The position numbers were made by a program, and so were the translations under genes. 64,000 nucleotides of DNA from Psychrobacter sp. JB385 (GTDB lineage Bacteria > Pseudomonadota > Gammaproteobacteria > Pseudomonadales > Moraxellaceae): assembly GCF_900163785.1 (NCBI RefSeq), contig NZ_FUKN01000013.1, positions 62,001-126,000 on the forward strand. The letters run 5' to 3'. Below are positions 17,190 through 28,598 of this stretch, in pieces. The notes below the pieces were generated by a model. The model was not told where the DNA came from and did not search any database. It worked only from the letters and a program-made list of their open reading frames with translations. Numbering within the stretch: the stretch's first letter is position 1; each line of letters begins with the position of its first letter.

Positions 17190-18071
17190 ATGTCTACTGC
17201 CCAAGAGTCAGCCATCGTTTTGGACGGCAAAGCACTTGCCAAACAAATAGAACAGCAACTACGTACACGCGTAGATGCCATCAAGGATAAAACTGGACGT
17301 ACACCGAGCTTGGCGACAGTCTTGGTCGGTGATGATCCAGCATCTGCAACTTATGTCCGTATGAAAGGCAATGCCTGTAAACGAGTTGGGATGGATTCTA
17401 TCCGAGTCGAGATGCCTAGCGAAACGACGACCGAACAGCTGATGGCAAAGATAGATGAGCTGAACAATAACCCTGATGTACATGGTATTTTGCTTCAGCA
17501 TCCCGTGCCTGAGCATATTGATGAGCGCGCCTGCTTTGAGCAGATTGATTTGGCAAAAGATGTCGATGGCGTGACTTGTTTGGGCTTTGGTCGTATGGCA
17601 ATGCAGCAGTCAGCGTATGGCTCATGCACGCCGCAAGGTATCATGCATTTATTGGCACATTACAACATCGAGTTATCAGGCAAAGAAGCGGTTGTCGTTG
17701 GGCGCAGTGCCATCTTGGGTAAGCCGATGGCAATGATGCTATTGAATGCCAATTGTACCGTCACGATTTGCCATTCAAGAACTGAGGACCTAGCCGCGCA
17801 CATTCAACGCGCTGATATTGTGGTTGGCGCAGTGGGCGTGCCAGAGTTGATCAAAGCTGAGTGGATCAAAGCAGGGGCAGTCGTCATCGATGCAGGTTTT
17901 CACCCAACAGACAACGGCGGTGTTGGCGATATCGAAATGCAAGGTATGGAAAATATTGCCAGCGCTTATACGCCAGTACCAGGTGGTGTGGGTCCAATGA
18001 CTATTAACACACTTATTCGCCAAACAGTTGAGGCGGCTGAAAAATCAGCGGGTCTGAGCAATGATAAGTAA
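17190..18071 (+). CDS. folD: Bifunctional methylenetetrahydrofolate dehydrogenase/cyclohydrolase FolD
   Basis: FolD interconverts 5,10-methylene-THF, methenyl-THF and 10-formyl-THF in the cytoplasm, feeding purine and methionyl-tRNA formylation. From the ATG at 17190 the protein is 293 residues, the usual length. It shows [16 protein letters not shown] with the catalytic Lys, [14 protein letters not shown], the NADP-binding [18 protein letters not shown] and the C-terminal [14 protein letters not shown]. The frame extends upstream to 17130, but the GGAG immediately before 17190 and family alignment favour the shorter form. A terminator follows at 18127. Confidence 0.97.
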   Translation: MSTAQESAIVLDGKALAKQIEQQLRTRVDAIKDKTGRTPSLATVLVGDDPASATYVRMKGNACKRVGMDSIRVEMPSETTTEQLMAKIDELNNNPDVHGILLQHPVPEHIDERACFEQIDLAKDVDGVTCLGFGRMAMQQSAYGSCTPQGIMHLLAHYNIELSGKEAVVVGRSAILGKPMAMMLLNANCTVTICHSRTEDLAAHIQRADIVVGAVGVPELIKAEWIKAGAVVIDAGFHPTDNGGVGDIEMQGMENIASAYTPVPGGVGPMTINTLIRQTVEAAEKSAGLSNDK

Positions 18072-18126
18072 TATAGCCGATTGTTAATAACGCTAGGTTA
18101 AGAATCCATACAAGTCATTAATATAG

Positions 18127-18156
18127 AAAAAGGCTATCAAAGGTAGCCTTTTTTTG
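18127..18156 (+). terminator. Hairpin terminator after folD
   Basis: AAAAAGGCTATC and GGTAGCCTTTTTTT pair around AAA, followed by a T-run. It lies about 55 bp after folD. Confidence 0.85.
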
Positions 18157-18251
18157 TGGATGATCAAATATCATATGTTGCTATTTGATTTGGTATGGCA
18201 AGTAAAGAATCTAGGGTTATTTTTCTTGATTGTCGTAAAATAGGCTGCCTA

Positions 18252-19925
18252 TCAGATTTGGCTCGGTAAATGTACGGGTGTGGGAGTGTTGTACATCCAA
18301 ATATGAGTGGTGTCTTTATTACCCAATGCACCCTCAAAGCTCCAGCCCCAAGTCAAAAAAGAACCGTTTTTGGAATCACTAATACCGTTTTGAGGGCGCG
18401 GTTTTTCATGAGCAATCAGGTGCATGATACCGACTGCCATGGTGTCAATATTTTTTAGATGCAGCAGTTTATTGGTGGGTTCATCCAAATTGTTATAGAC
18501 AGTTTTGCCAGTGCTATTGGTCTCACCAAATGTGCCCCAAGCGTAGAGAATACCATTGGCTTTTGAGTCGGTACCGACGGATACATTGTCTAATAATGCA
18601 TAACTGGCATGACCATTGGCATAAATACGGCGAACCTCCTTGTTAGTAAACCAAGGAAGCTTGGTCGGTGTGACAATAATGTCTGTCCATGCATCTTTGG
18701 TGCCTTTGAAGGCTTGACCGTTATAGCCCAATTGACTGGTATCATTCAACCCCCAACCATAGACGGATTCTGCATTGGTTAAGGCAAGGACGTGGTCACG
18801 ACCAGCAGCCAGCTGAATGACTTTTTCTTTATAGTCAGCTGCATTAGAGTTGGCAGGGTTGTTCTCAAGAACCTGAATGCGTGTAGGTGTGGCATGAATA
18901 TTGAGACAAGAGTGGGTTGCGGTACAAGTGTTACCATCTCCGAGATTGGCGTAAGCATCGCTGCCCCAACCCCAGACTTGACCTTTGTCATCTAGGGCAT
19001 AAGAACTATTGGCACTGGCGACCACTTGTACAATGTGTCCGATACCATTTGCGTCAGAAAAATCCACTCGAATAGGGGTGCTGCTAGACGCACTTGAGCC
19101 TGTACCCAACTGTCCTTGAGTATTGGCACCAAACGACCAAACACTACCATCTTTGGTGAGTACCAAGTTGTGCTTATAACCTGTTGCTACCATGACAGCA
19201 TCATTAATGCCTGCAATAGGACTGATATCAAGGCGGCAGTCTTGGGTTTCTCTACAATCATCACGGCCTACCTCTCCGCGACCCAATTGACCATACTTAT
19301 CAGCGCCCCAGCTATAAACCTGACCCTCTTGATCGATCGCCAGTGAATGGTTTTGATTATAGTTAATAGACACTAAATTTTTTGGCGCATGGTTTACAAT
19401 CACAGGGGTATCTGGATGTCCCATCACATCGGTCGTTTTGGTTGTCAAACCAAGACCGATTTGACCATAATTGTTGCGTCCCCAAGCATAGAGCTGTCCA
19501 TCGCGTAGCGCGCCAGTATGCGAACCTCCTGCGGCAACCGTATTCCCAAGATAGACCGTCTTAGTTGAACGCATCATATTGCCGGCATTGTCGGTAGCTT
19601 CCAACGTTATCTTGTTACTGCCCAAAGACAACAAAATACGATCATCAAAGTATCCTTTAGCATCAACTGTCAATGTTTGCGCGGGTGCTTCATTAAGTGC
19701 GTAAGTCAAAGACTTTATACCACTGCTATCCTGTACTTGTCCTGAGACAAAAACAGCTGCGACATTGGTATAGCCATTCACAAACCCACTATCGGTTGTG
19801 AGTAGCGGCGGTGTCCTATCAATAACCGTTATGGCGGCAACAGAATCAGAGTCATGGCCACAAGCAGTCAAAAGCAAGGCTATGACAATCGTCGCCATTG
19901 CCTGCATGAGAGAGGATGAACGCAT
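18252..19925 (-). CDS. RCC1-repeat lipoprotein
   Basis: This 557-residue protein has a lipoprotein signal peptide ending in the lipobox LLTAC (Cys22), so it should be membrane-anchored on the periplasmic or outer side. Residues about 45-125 form an Ig-like/cadherin-like segment (VSGQVQDSSGIKSLTYAL, EATDNAGN). From about 130 onward there are at least six RCC1-type repeats, with recurring YAWGRNNYGQIGLG, YSWGADKYGQLGRG, WSFGANTQGQLGTG and WGWGSDAYANLGDG. RCC1 repeats fold as a seven-bladed propeller, well known in eukaryotes and scattered in bacteria as surface or binding domains. The ligand is unknown. AAGG precedes the ATG. The gene is monocistronic. Confidence 0.9.
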   Translation of the reverse strand: MRSSSLMQAMATIVIALLLTACGHDSDSVAAITVIDRTPPLLTTDSGFVNGYTNVAAVFVSGQVQDSSGIKSLTYALNEAPAQTLTVDAKGYFDDRILLSLGSNKITLEATDNAGNMMRSTKTVYLGNTVAAGGSHTGALRDGQLYAWGRNNYGQIGLGLTTKTTDVMGHPDTPVIVNHAPKNLVSINYNQNHSLAIDQEGQVYSWGADKYGQLGRGEVGRDDCRETQDCRLDISPIAGINDAVMVATGYKHNLVLTKDGSVWSFGANTQGQLGTGSSASSSTPIRVDFSDANGIGHIVQVVASANSSYALDDKGQVWGWGSDAYANLGDGNTCTATHSCLNIHATPTRIQVLENNPANSNAADYKEKVIQLAAGRDHVLALTNAESVYGWGLNDTSQLGYNGQAFKGTKDAWTDIIVTPTKLPWFTNKEVRRIYANGHASYALLDNVSVGTDSKANGILYAWGTFGETNSTGKTVYNNLDEPTNKLLHLKNIDTMAVGIMHLIAHEKPRPQNGISDSKNGSFLTWGWSFEGALGNKDTTHIWMYNTPTPVHLPSQI

Positions 19926-20122
19926 AAAAACCTTAATCGAGGTAAAGCACTATCATGTCAAAAAGTAGAGGGCAAGTAAGGCAAAAGGTAAGTCTAATGC
20001 CTTATTCTTGAAACAATAGAATGTGAGTAATGGTAAGCCTTTGATAATAGCGATGAATCATATTACAAGTAAGAATAGTTATCAATTAAAAAACAGCCTC
20101 TTTAGCAATGCTGCGTGCTAGA

Positions 20123-20166
20123 AAAATGGTTATAACTTATGTTTGAGCATAAGTTATAACCATTTT
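20123..20166 (-). terminator. Perfect 19-bp-arm hairpin overlapping the corA stop
   Basis: The arm AAAATGGTTATAACTTATG (20123-20141) and its exact reverse complement (20148-20166) flank a six-base loop, with a T-run following on the minus strand. The corA stop codon (20154-20156) lies inside the hairpin, so the terminator begins within the end of the coding sequence. Confidence 0.85.
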
Positions 20167-21368
20167 AAACGCTTAAAATTATAATATAAGAAGCTACATA
20201 GAGCGATGATAATGATCATGATAACAAAGTAAGCGTACTTCCAATGCAGCTCAGGCATAAAGTCAAAGTTCATGCCATAAATACCAGCGATAGCCGTTGG
20301 TACCGCCAAGATACCAGCCCACGCAGCAAGCTTACGTACCACCTCGTTTTGTCCCATATTGACCATCGCCATATAGGTATTCATGACCACGCTTAGCATC
20401 TCATTAAGACCATTGATGGCATCTAAAGAGTGCAAAAGATGGTCATTCACATCGCGAAAATAAGGTTTGGCGGCTTGGGAAAAACCAGAAACCAGCTCGC
20501 TTTTTTTATGATTGATAAAAAAGCTACAGATGTCTTGTACGGGCAAAATAATAGCGCGCATATGGACCAGTTGCGATTTCAACTCATAAAGGTTTTTTAG
20601 CGTGCCTTTATCAAACTCGTAAGTAAATACATAGCCTTCCTGCTCACGCAAGTATCGACCCAAGCGATCCGTGATCGGCATATAGTTATCCACGATAAAA
20701 TCGAGAATAGCATGCAGCACAAAAATTGGTCCCATGCGTAGCTTTTCGGGACGACGGTGGCAGTGCTCGCGAACAGGTGCGTAAGAATTCGATGGACCAT
20801 TACGGATAGTAATAAGGTAGTTTTTACCCATAAATATCGCTGTGGTGCCATAGCGAATAATGTTGTTTTCAAGCTTTGCAGTACGCAGCACCACAAACAC
20901 CATGTCATTGTCATAGTTTTCAACTTTGGCGCGTTGATGGTCGGCGAAAGCATCTTCGATAGCCAGCTCATGCAACTCAAAAGCTTCTTTGACTTTGACC
21001 ATGGTCTCTAAGGTTGGATCATAAAGACCCAGCCAAATAAACTGACCATTATTGCTCAAGGCACGACTGACATCGGTGAGCGCGACTTGATCCAGTTTTT
21101 GACCCGTTTTACGCGAATAAGAGTAGCAATTAACGACTTCTCCAGAGCTGGATAAGTCGATATCTTCATAACGCTCTGAGTCTGGATCATAGACGGTCAT
21201 CGTCTCAATCGTGTCTTCAGTTGTGGCATCTGCATCGCCATAGATATAACTGTCGTCATTATCTAGATAAAGATGTTTGTCATTCATATTGGCGTGGATA
21301 CGAGTGACATTGGAGTTAGGTGCAATACGCGCTGTTTCTTTAATCAACGAATCGTTATTGTTTTCCAT
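20154..21368 (-). CDS. corA: Magnesium/cobalt transporter CorA
   Basis: CorA is a pentameric Mg2+ channel of the inner membrane that also passes Co2+ and Ni2+. The 404-residue protein has a long N-terminal cytoplasmic domain and two C-terminal membrane helices, with the selectivity motif GMN in AGIYGMNFDFMPEL and a basic RLKWL end. The frame extends to 21383, but the ATG at 21368 is preceded by AAGGAGGG at ideal spacing, so the shorter start is preferred. The first ~70 residues (acidic, Asp/Tyr-rich) go beyond the E. coli protein. DUF2237 lies upstream divergently placed on the same strand about 60 bp away but has its own position. Confidence 0.95.
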   Translation of the reverse strand: MENNNDSLIKETARIAPNSNVTRIHANMNDKHLYLDNDDSYIYGDADATTEDTIETMTVYDPDSERYEDIDLSSSGEVVNCYSYSRKTGQKLDQVALTDVSRALSNNGQFIWLGLYDPTLETMVKVKEAFELHELAIEDAFADHQRAKVENYDNDMVFVVLRTAKLENNIIRYGTTAIFMGKNYLITIRNGPSNSYAPVREHCHRRPEKLRMGPIFVLHAILDFIVDNYMPITDRLGRYLREQEGYVFTYEFDKGTLKNLYELKSQLVHMRAIILPVQDICSFFINHKKSELVSGFSQAAKPYFRDVNDHLLHSLDAINGLNEMLSVVMNTYMAMVNMGQNEVVRKLAAWAGILAVPTAIAGIYGMNFDFMPELHWKYAYFVIMIIIIALCSFLYYNFKRLKWL

Positions 21369-21426
21369 ACACCCTCCTTTCATAAAGTAAAAAGTCTGTA
21401 ATAATTAAAACTTATGATATGAGCTA

Positions 21427-21816
21427 TTAAAGCGCATAGCTTTTTAAGGTTTCAATATCGACTAAGCTCAATAAGCTTTCATGACAAGCTTCGAGCTTTA
21501 TTTGCGGTGCAATGTCGAAGTCTAGCGCTTCGACCCAGCGTAGGGCACAAATACACCAGTAATCTCCAGGCTTAAGACCAGTGAAACCATATTCTGGCAA
21601 AGGCGTAATCAGATCATTACCGCGACTGGCAGAAAAATTCAAAAACTCACTGGTCATTTTGGCACAAACGGTATGCTGACCGACATCATGGTTGCCAGTG
21701 TGACAAAAGCCGTTGCGATAATAGCCGGTCAGCGGGTCAAAGCAGCAGCTGGCAAGCGCTGTCCCTAATACATTGGTTTGGTTATTGGCTGGGTTTGGGT
21801 GATAATCAGACGACAT
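21427..21816 (-). CDS. DUF2237 family protein
   Basis: This 129-residue protein matches the DUF2237 family: NVLGTALASCCFDPLTGYYRNGFC, TVCAKMT, a central LITPLPEYGFTGLKPGDYWCICALRW and a C-terminal HESLL segment. Conserved cysteines, His and Trp suggest metal or redox chemistry, but the family has no established function. No signal peptide is visible, so it is probably cytoplasmic. It is on the same strand as corA, about 60 bp upstream of it, and could share a transcript. Confidence 0.88.
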   Translation of the reverse strand: MSSDYHPNPANNQTNVLGTALASCCFDPLTGYYRNGFCHTGNHDVGQHTVCAKMTSEFLNFSASRGNDLITPLPEYGFTGLKPGDYWCICALRWVEALDFDIAPQIKLEACHESLLSLVDIETLKSYAL

Positions 21817-22314
21817 GAGGCTTCCGAGATAAAAATATGTGCTAGTGTAACATGAGTCTGCGTTGAAGGCGCTGTTCTAAACACTTTGATAATGCTCTTT
21901 ATAAGCCAGATTGCCCACAGTCAGTCTCGATCAGACTTATGTAATACGAGGCATTTGAATCCTCTGGTCTGTAACACTAAAGAGAATCAATTAGATAGTG
22001 ATTATGGCGAATTGTCACTAGGCGAACCCAAACTGCTATGCTAAACTAAAGCGTAAAGTGCCTTGGCGTTTTATCAAGATCTATTAGTTTATCGCTACTT
22101 ATCGGCGTATAAAAATACTCGTCTTATCATTCTAAATTATACTTATTACTCACCCTTTTGCGGCTACCTAGTTTGTTTATAAATAATTGGGTCAATGATG
22201 TTGCGTGTTAAAAAATAAAACGTACGACGCATCATTGCCATTATAAAGACAACTTCTAAGTACCGCATTAGCATCGCGTTTTTTGGTAAGCGCTACGCCA
22301 AACAAGGATTTATT
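21817..22314. other. Intergenic region upstream of hisZ
   Basis: About 500 bp between the divergent DUF2237 gene and hisZ. It should contain both promoters. No tRNA-like, repeat or small-gene signal was recognised. Confidence 0.5.
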
Positions 22315-23622
22315 GTGTCTGTCAGTTCTGATTCTGCAAAACTCGCCCAGTCAAATACTACCAATCAAACGGTGACGCATCCTGCTACAAATGATGCGAT
22401 ATCCAATCAAAACCGCTCTTTTAGCAACTTTACCAAGGATGTTGCTAATAGTTGGTTGTTGCCTGATGGGGTGGTGGACGTGTTGTTTGAAGATGCACAC
22501 AAGCAAGAGGTGCTTAGGCATCGATTGACTCAGCAGCTCATTACACATGGCTATCAGCTGGTAAATCCGCCAATGATTGAGTTTACTGAGTCACTGTTAA
22601 GTGATGCCTCAGAAGACTTGAAGCGTCAAACTTTTAAGATTATCGATCAGCTTACTGGTCGTCTGATGGGCGTACGCGCTGATATCACGCCACAAATTTT
22701 GCGTATCGATGCGCATTGGGGCGGTACTGGCATTGCTAGATACTGTTATGCTGGTGATGTGATTCATACCTTGCCTTCTGGGCTTTTTGGCTCGCGTACC
22801 CCATTGCAACTGGGTGCTGAGATATTTGGTTGCGCGTCACTTGCAGCAGATATCGAGCTTGTCGATGTGTTATTCACTATGGTGAATATGCTGAACATGA
22901 GCGCTGCTCTACATATCGATTTGGGTCATGTGGCAATCTTTAAGCGTTTGGCTCAGCTTGCGCAATTGCAAGACGTTGATACTGAGCAGTTGATGCATCT
23001 ATATGCCAACAAAAACTTACCAGAGCTCAAAAAAGTCTGTCAGAGCCTACCAATGGGTGATGATTTTTATGTCTTAGCACGCTTTGGTCATGACATTGCC
23101 AATCTACTGGCGAAGTTGTCTGCTACGGCGCAACAAGACCACCAGATTGTAACGGCGATTGATGAGCTACAACGATTGAAGGCCCATTTACAAGACCAAT
23201 GGCAGTGCGCAGTGAGTATCGATGTGACAGAGTTGTCAGGCTATCATTATCACACAGGCATCATCTTTAACGGTTATATCAATAGTGAGACCCAGCCACT
23301 GGTGCGTGGTGGTCGTTTTGATGGTATGCAAAGTGGCAGTCAATTAGCAGGACATCAGCCACGTGAAGCGACTGGTTTTAGTATGGATGTCAGCCGCTTA
23401 CTGGCGCATACTCAGCTTAATGCGCCAACCGTTGTACTGGTGGATTACGAGGCATCACAGAGTATTGACGATGAGCAAAAACAGCTACTGTTACAACAAG
23501 TTGAGAGTTTGCGGCAGCAGGGTTATCGCGTCACTGTGCCATTAAACGCAGAAGACCGTCCCACCAATGTGACGCATCAGCTGAATCTTGTAAATCATCA
23601 GTGGCAACTACAGACTTTGTAA
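22315..23622 (+). CDS. hisZ: ATP phosphoribosyltransferase regulatory subunit HisZ
   Basis: HisZ is a catalytically inactive histidyl-tRNA synthetase-like protein that pairs with the short form of HisG and makes the first histidine-pathway enzyme responsive to histidine. The 435-residue protein resembles the HisS catalytic core (VNPPMIEFTESLL, MGVRADITPQILRI, VRGGRFDGM, ATGFSMDVSRLL) but lacks the anticodon-binding domain. It starts with GTG at 22315, with AAGGA about eight bases upstream. It is followed by purA, the order also seen in Pseudomonas after hflKC. HisG is not in this window, so it must be encoded elsewhere. The first ~45 residues are Asn/Thr/Ser-rich and absent from shorter homologues. 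Confidence 0.94.
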   Translation: MSVSSDSAKLAQSNTTNQTVTHPATNDAISNQNRSFSNFTKDVANSWLLPDGVVDVLFEDAHKQEVLRHRLTQQLITHGYQLVNPPMIEFTESLLSDASEDLKRQTFKIIDQLTGRLMGVRADITPQILRIDAHWGGTGIARYCYAGDVIHTLPSGLFGSRTPLQLGAEIFGCASLAADIELVDVLFTMVNMLNMSAALHIDLGHVAIFKRLAQLAQLQDVDTEQLMHLYANKNLPELKKVCQSLPMGDDFYVLARFGHDIANLLAKLSATAQQDHQIVTAIDELQRLKAHLQDQWQCAVSIDVTELSGYHYHTGIIFNGYINSETQPLVRGGRFDGMQSGSQLAGHQPREATGFSMDVSRLLAHTQLNAPTVVLVDYEASQSIDDEQKQLLLQQVESLRQQGYRVTVPLNAEDRPTNVTHQLNLVNHQWQLQTL

Positions 23623-23797
23623 GTGCAAGATAGACCAGTGCTCAAGGTTTGGTGGCGTCATCGATTGAACAAATATACACCAGATATGATTCATTCATTT
23701 TGAAGTTATCATGAGTTTTTGACGTTATAAACGTCACTGTTATTAAAATTATCGTGGTTTTTAAACCACTATTGCACACCTCAATACATAAAGGTAA

Positions 23798-25096
<1,299 letters not shown>

Positions 25097-25430
25097 TAAT
25101 ATTTGCGTTGAGATCAGTATCTATTGATTCCTAAAACCCCAGTGTTCGGCACTGGGGTTTTCGTTTATGTGAAATATCATGACTTTATGAACAATTTGTA
25201 TCTACTGAATTTACCTTTATGAAAGATACAATCATAAATTAACCCTATCATTTATAGCCTTAATCATTATAATAGGCAGCAATCCTATATTGGCCAAATT
25301 GGCGCTCATGTTTTTGATTGCCAAGCCATAAGTCGATTAAATCGGCACATGCCAATATAGTGGCTACAGACAAAACAAAGCAGTAACTATTTCAGTTATT
25401 ATTAAGTTTATTATTTATTAGGAGCTTTTC
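25097..25430. other. purA-ndk intergenic region
   Basis: A 334-bp gap with the purA terminator at 25133-25161. The rest is AT-rich and should hold the ndk promoter; nothing else was recognised. Confidence 0.5.
25133..25161 (+). terminator. Hairpin terminator after purA
   Basis: The perfect 12-bp arms AAAACCCCAGTG and CACTGGGGTTTT enclose TTCGG, a stabilising loop type. Confidence 0.9.
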
Positions 25431-25862
25431 ATGGCTAACGAACGTACTCTATCTATCATCAAGCCTGACGCAGTTGCTGGCAACCACATCGGCGCTATCT
25501 ACAGCCGCTTTGAAGAAGCTGGTCTAAAAATCGTTGCAGCAAAAATGCTACAACTTGATGATGAAAAAGCAGGCGGTTTTTACGCAGAGCACGCAGAGCG
25601 TCCGTTTTACAATGATCTAAAATCATTCATGATGTCAGGCCCAGTATTGGTATCAGTATTAGAAGGAGAAAACGCCATCGCTAAGCACCGTGAAATCATG
25701 GGTGCAACCAACCCTAAAGAAGCCGCTGAAGGCACTATCCGTGCCGACTTCGCTAGCAGCATCGACGAAAACGCTGTTCATGGTTCAGATTCAGCTGAAT
25801 CAGCCAAACGTGAAATCAGCTACTTCTTCAATGATGATGAAGTATGTGCACGTACGCGTTAA
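25431..25862 (+). CDS. ndk: Nucleoside diphosphate kinase Ndk
   Basis: Ndk transfers phosphate between nucleoside tri- and diphosphates through a phospho-histidine. The 143-residue protein is the standard length and shows [12 protein letters not shown] at the start, [10 protein letters not shown], the Kpn-loop-like region and the active-site NAVHGSDS with the catalytic His near residue 118. AGGAG precedes the ATG. It is flanked by terminators on both sides and so appears monocistronic, followed after 326 bp by rlmN. Confidence 0.98.
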   Translation: MANERTLSIIKPDAVAGNHIGAIYSRFEEAGLKIVAAKMLQLDDEKAGGFYAEHAERPFYNDLKSFMMSGPVLVSVLEGENAIAKHREIMGATNPKEAAEGTIRADFASSIDENAVHGSDSAESAKREISYFFNDDEVCARTR

Positions 25863-26188
25863 TAGCGGCAATTATTGGTAGGGCTATGGTTTAATTCAGT
25901 CCTTATTAATAATTAGTTTCGCAAAACGGCTTATATCTTATGGGTATAAGCCGTTTTAACGATTATAATAATGACTGGTTTCATTGAAATTAGCATTTAT
26001 CTCCCTCATTATTATATTTCATTAGCGTTATCAATCCCTTAGCAGCATAACTTTATTGAATTTTTATCATTTATGATGCGAATCAATAAAACCTACGCTG
26101 ATAACGGATTGCTCATGCATCGCATACAGCAACACTCATATCAATAATTGCATCGATTATTCACGCTCATGCAAAAAGGTTATCTATT
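25863..26188. other. ndk-rlmN intergenic region
   Basis: A 326-bp gap starting with the ndk terminator (25923-25957), followed by AT-rich sequence that should carry the rlmN promoter. No gene was recognised. Confidence 0.5.
25923..25957 (+). terminator. Hairpin terminator after ndk
   Basis: The 13-bp arms AAAACGGCTTATA and TATAAGCCGTTTT are exact reverse complements around a nine-base loop, ending in a T-run. Confidence 0.9.
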
Positions 26189-27418
26189 ATGTCAACTGTA
26201 CAAACACCGACCCAGCATATTCCTGCCAAGCTTACAGATAGCATCAAATTGGTAGATGAGGCGCTGGCAAAAACCAATCTACTCGGTATGACACAAGCAC
26301 AGCTGGCTGATTACTTCAAAAGTATTGGTGAAAAGCCATTTCGGGCGACTCAGGTCATCAAGTGGATTTATCAACATGGCGTAACAGACTTTGAGCAGAT
26401 GACCAATTTGAGCAAATCCTTGCGTGATAAGTTGTCACTCAATGCCTGTGTCGTTCCGCCTAAGGTGATTCACCGCCAGTACAGTGATGATGGTACGCGC
26501 AAATGGGTGTTTGAAGTGACGGGTGGTTCGTTGGTTGAGACCGTATTGATTCCAGCGGATGACAGTAAGTTGAACGGTCGCAAGACATTGTGTATCTCCT
26601 CACAAGTGGGCTGTGCACTAGACTGTAGCTTTTGTAGTACCGGTAAACAAGGGTTTGAGCGTGACTTGAGTGCGGCTGAAATTATCGGTCAGCTTTGGGT
26701 GGCCAACGCCTCTTATATGACAGATGAGAATGAAAGTTTAGAAAACGTTGACCACAGTTTATGGGAAAATAATGTGACCAACGTCGTGATGATGGGTATG
26801 GGTGAGCCGTTATTGAACTACAAGCCAGTGGTTGGCTCAATGGAAATCATGCTAAGTGACCATGCTTATGGTTTGTCAAAGCGCCGTGTGACGTTATCGA
26901 CGTCAGGCGTTGTACCCAAAATGTATCAGTTGTCACAAGACATTGATGTGGCTTTGGCAATCTCATTACATGCCCCTAATGATGAGCTGCGTAATGAATT
27001 GGTGCCTATTAATAAAAAATATCCGTTAGATGAGCTAATCGCTGCTGCCAAAAACTACGTCTATGACGTCAATCCACGCCACAAAAAACATGTGACGATT
27101 GAATATGTGATGCTCGATGGTGTCAACGATAGCAATGAGCATGCAAAGCAGCTGGTTGCCTTGTTGGACGGGTTGCCAAGCAAAATCAATCTGATTCCGT
27201 TCAATCCGTTCCCGCATGCGCCTTATGACAAGTCAAGCAATAACCGTATTCATGCGTTTAGCAATATTTTAAGTGACGCTGGTTTTGTTTGTACCATTCG
27301 CCAAACCCGCGGTGATGATATCGACGCCGCTTGTGGCCAATTGGTGGGTCAGGTCGCTGATCGTACTCGTCGCTCAGCCGCTTGGCAAAAAAGTATTAAA
27401 GATCGTCAAAGTGTTTAA
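26189..27418 (+). CDS. rlmN: 23S rRNA/tRNA (adenine-C2) methyltransferase RlmN
   Basis: RlmN is a radical SAM enzyme that methylates C2 of A2503 in 23S rRNA and A37 of some tRNAs. The 409-residue protein has the cluster motif CALDCSFC (Cx3Cx2C), GMGEPLLN, the SAM-binding region [10 protein letters not shown] and a C-terminal Cys in DIDAACGQL that acts in the ping-pong methylation. The N-terminal ~45 residues go slightly beyond the E. coli protein. It opens the conserved rlmN-pilF-rodZ-ispG-hisS-yfgM-bamB-der block, although 196 bp separate it from pilF. Confidence 0.96.
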   Translation: MSTVQTPTQHIPAKLTDSIKLVDEALAKTNLLGMTQAQLADYFKSIGEKPFRATQVIKWIYQHGVTDFEQMTNLSKSLRDKLSLNACVVPPKVIHRQYSDDGTRKWVFEVTGGSLVETVLIPADDSKLNGRKTLCISSQVGCALDCSFCSTGKQGFERDLSAAEIIGQLWVANASYMTDENESLENVDHSLWENNVTNVVMMGMGEPLLNYKPVVGSMEIMLSDHAYGLSKRRVTLSTSGVVPKMYQLSQDIDVALAISLHAPNDELRNELVPINKKYPLDELIAAAKNYVYDVNPRHKKHVTIEYVMLDGVNDSNEHAKQLVALLDGLPSKINLIPFNPFPHAPYDKSSNNRIHAFSNILSDAGFVCTIRQTRGDDIDAACGQLVGQVADRTRRSAAWQKSIKDRQSV

Positions 27419-27614
27419 GCGATATTGATACGCTGCATCATCTAAAAGGGTACTTCATATGTCCATGGTGATCGATAGATAGTCAGTACGAGACATTAGC
27501 TGTCTTCTATCTATCACAATGGTAATAAAAATGTATCAATAATGACAAGTAATGCCGAGTGCAGCAATTAATGACAACTAAATTGTACTTATAGGGGCTA
27601 AATCTATTAAACTG

Positions 27615-28598
27615 ATGCCTCGAGGATCGAACGCACTGAATCACAGTTTTATGATGGCGGCTATGATGACTTCTAAAAATTCTTGTCAGTTCAAATATCA
27701 AAAACCATTTTCTCAAGATTATAAAGCGTCACGTATGGCGACTGTTCAAACAGCATTGTCAAAGCGTATGGTGTTGGCGACAACCTTAGTAGGATTACTA
27801 GTGGCTGGTTGCCAAAGCACGCCTACTAGCGATTTGACTGCTAGTACTTCCTATCAGACGTCGACGCGTCCCAACGACAATCGCAACTTAGACAAGCAAG
27901 AAATTGCCCGCGTGCGTACCTCACTTGCCGCGCAATATATCCGAAAAAACGAGCTTGATACGGCACAGCAGCAGCTTGAAAAAGCCTTTGCTGCCGATAG
28001 CCGTTACGCGCCAGCCTATGATATGATGGGCGTTTTGCTGCAACAAGAAGGCAGCAGCATCAATCTCCAAAAAGCCGACCAATATTTCAAAAAAGCCATC
28101 ATGCTCGATAAAGAGTTTGTGCAAGCCAACAACAATTATGGCGTTTATTTGTCACAGACCAAGCGCTATCGCGAGGCCGCTTCACAGTTTGAGATTGCAG
28201 GTGCGGCATTAGGGTATGAAGGTCGTATTGGCGCTTTGGAGAACTTAGGGCGTACCTACCTTCAGCTGGGTGAGCGTGACGCTGCTGCTAAAGCTTTTTT
28301 ACGTGCGCTTGATGGCAATCGCAATAGTATCATTGCTCATATCGAGCTGGTAGATTTGTTGCTAGAGCAACAACGCGTCCCACAAGCACAAAGGCTTTAC
28401 GATGAAACATTGATATTGGTACAAGGGCAAGGGATTAGTCCGCGCTTGTTACTACAAGGCATCAAACTGGCTGCTGCGCAAAATAATATAAAGACCCGCC
28501 AGCAATTGGCACAGCAACTTTTATCTGCTTATCCACTAAGTGATGAAGCAAAACAACTTAAGATTTGGCTTAACAATCCAGAGGCATCATGGAAATGA
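27615..28598 (+). CDS. pilF: Type IV pilus biogenesis lipoprotein PilF/PilW (TPR)
   Basis: PilF/PilW is an outer-membrane lipoprotein needed for PilQ secretin assembly and pilus stability. The protein has a lipobox LLVAGC after a hydrophobic stretch, then tandem TPR-type helices (DTAQQQLEKAFAADSRYAPAYDMMG, ADQYFKKAIMLDKEFVQANNNYG, AAKAFLRALDGN). The frame opens at 27615, but the signal peptide begins only after residue 45, so a later start (ATG 27735 or 27768) is likely. None has a strong ribosome binding site. The stop overlaps the rodZ start (ATGA), giving coupled translation. Confidence 0.88.
   Translation: MPRGSNALNHSFMMAAMMTSKNSCQFKYQKPFSQDYKASRMATVQTALSKRMVLATTLVGLLVAGCQSTPTSDLTASTSYQTSTRPNDNRNLDKQEIARVRTSLAAQYIRKNELDTAQQQLEKAFAADSRYAPAYDMMGVLLQQEGSSINLQKADQYFKKAIMLDKEFVQANNNYGVYLSQTKRYREAASQFEIAGAALGYEGRIGALENLGRTYLQLGERDAAAKAFLRALDGNRNSIIAHIELVDLLLEQQRVPQAQRLYDETLILVQGQGISPRLLLQGIKLAAAQNNIKTRQQLAQQLLSAYPLSDEAKQLKIWLNNPEASWK

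Noticed and set aside
27473..27513. Terminator after rlmN
   Set aside because: GATAGATAG/CTATCTATC arms are separated by more than 20 bases, are AT-rich and have no T-run.
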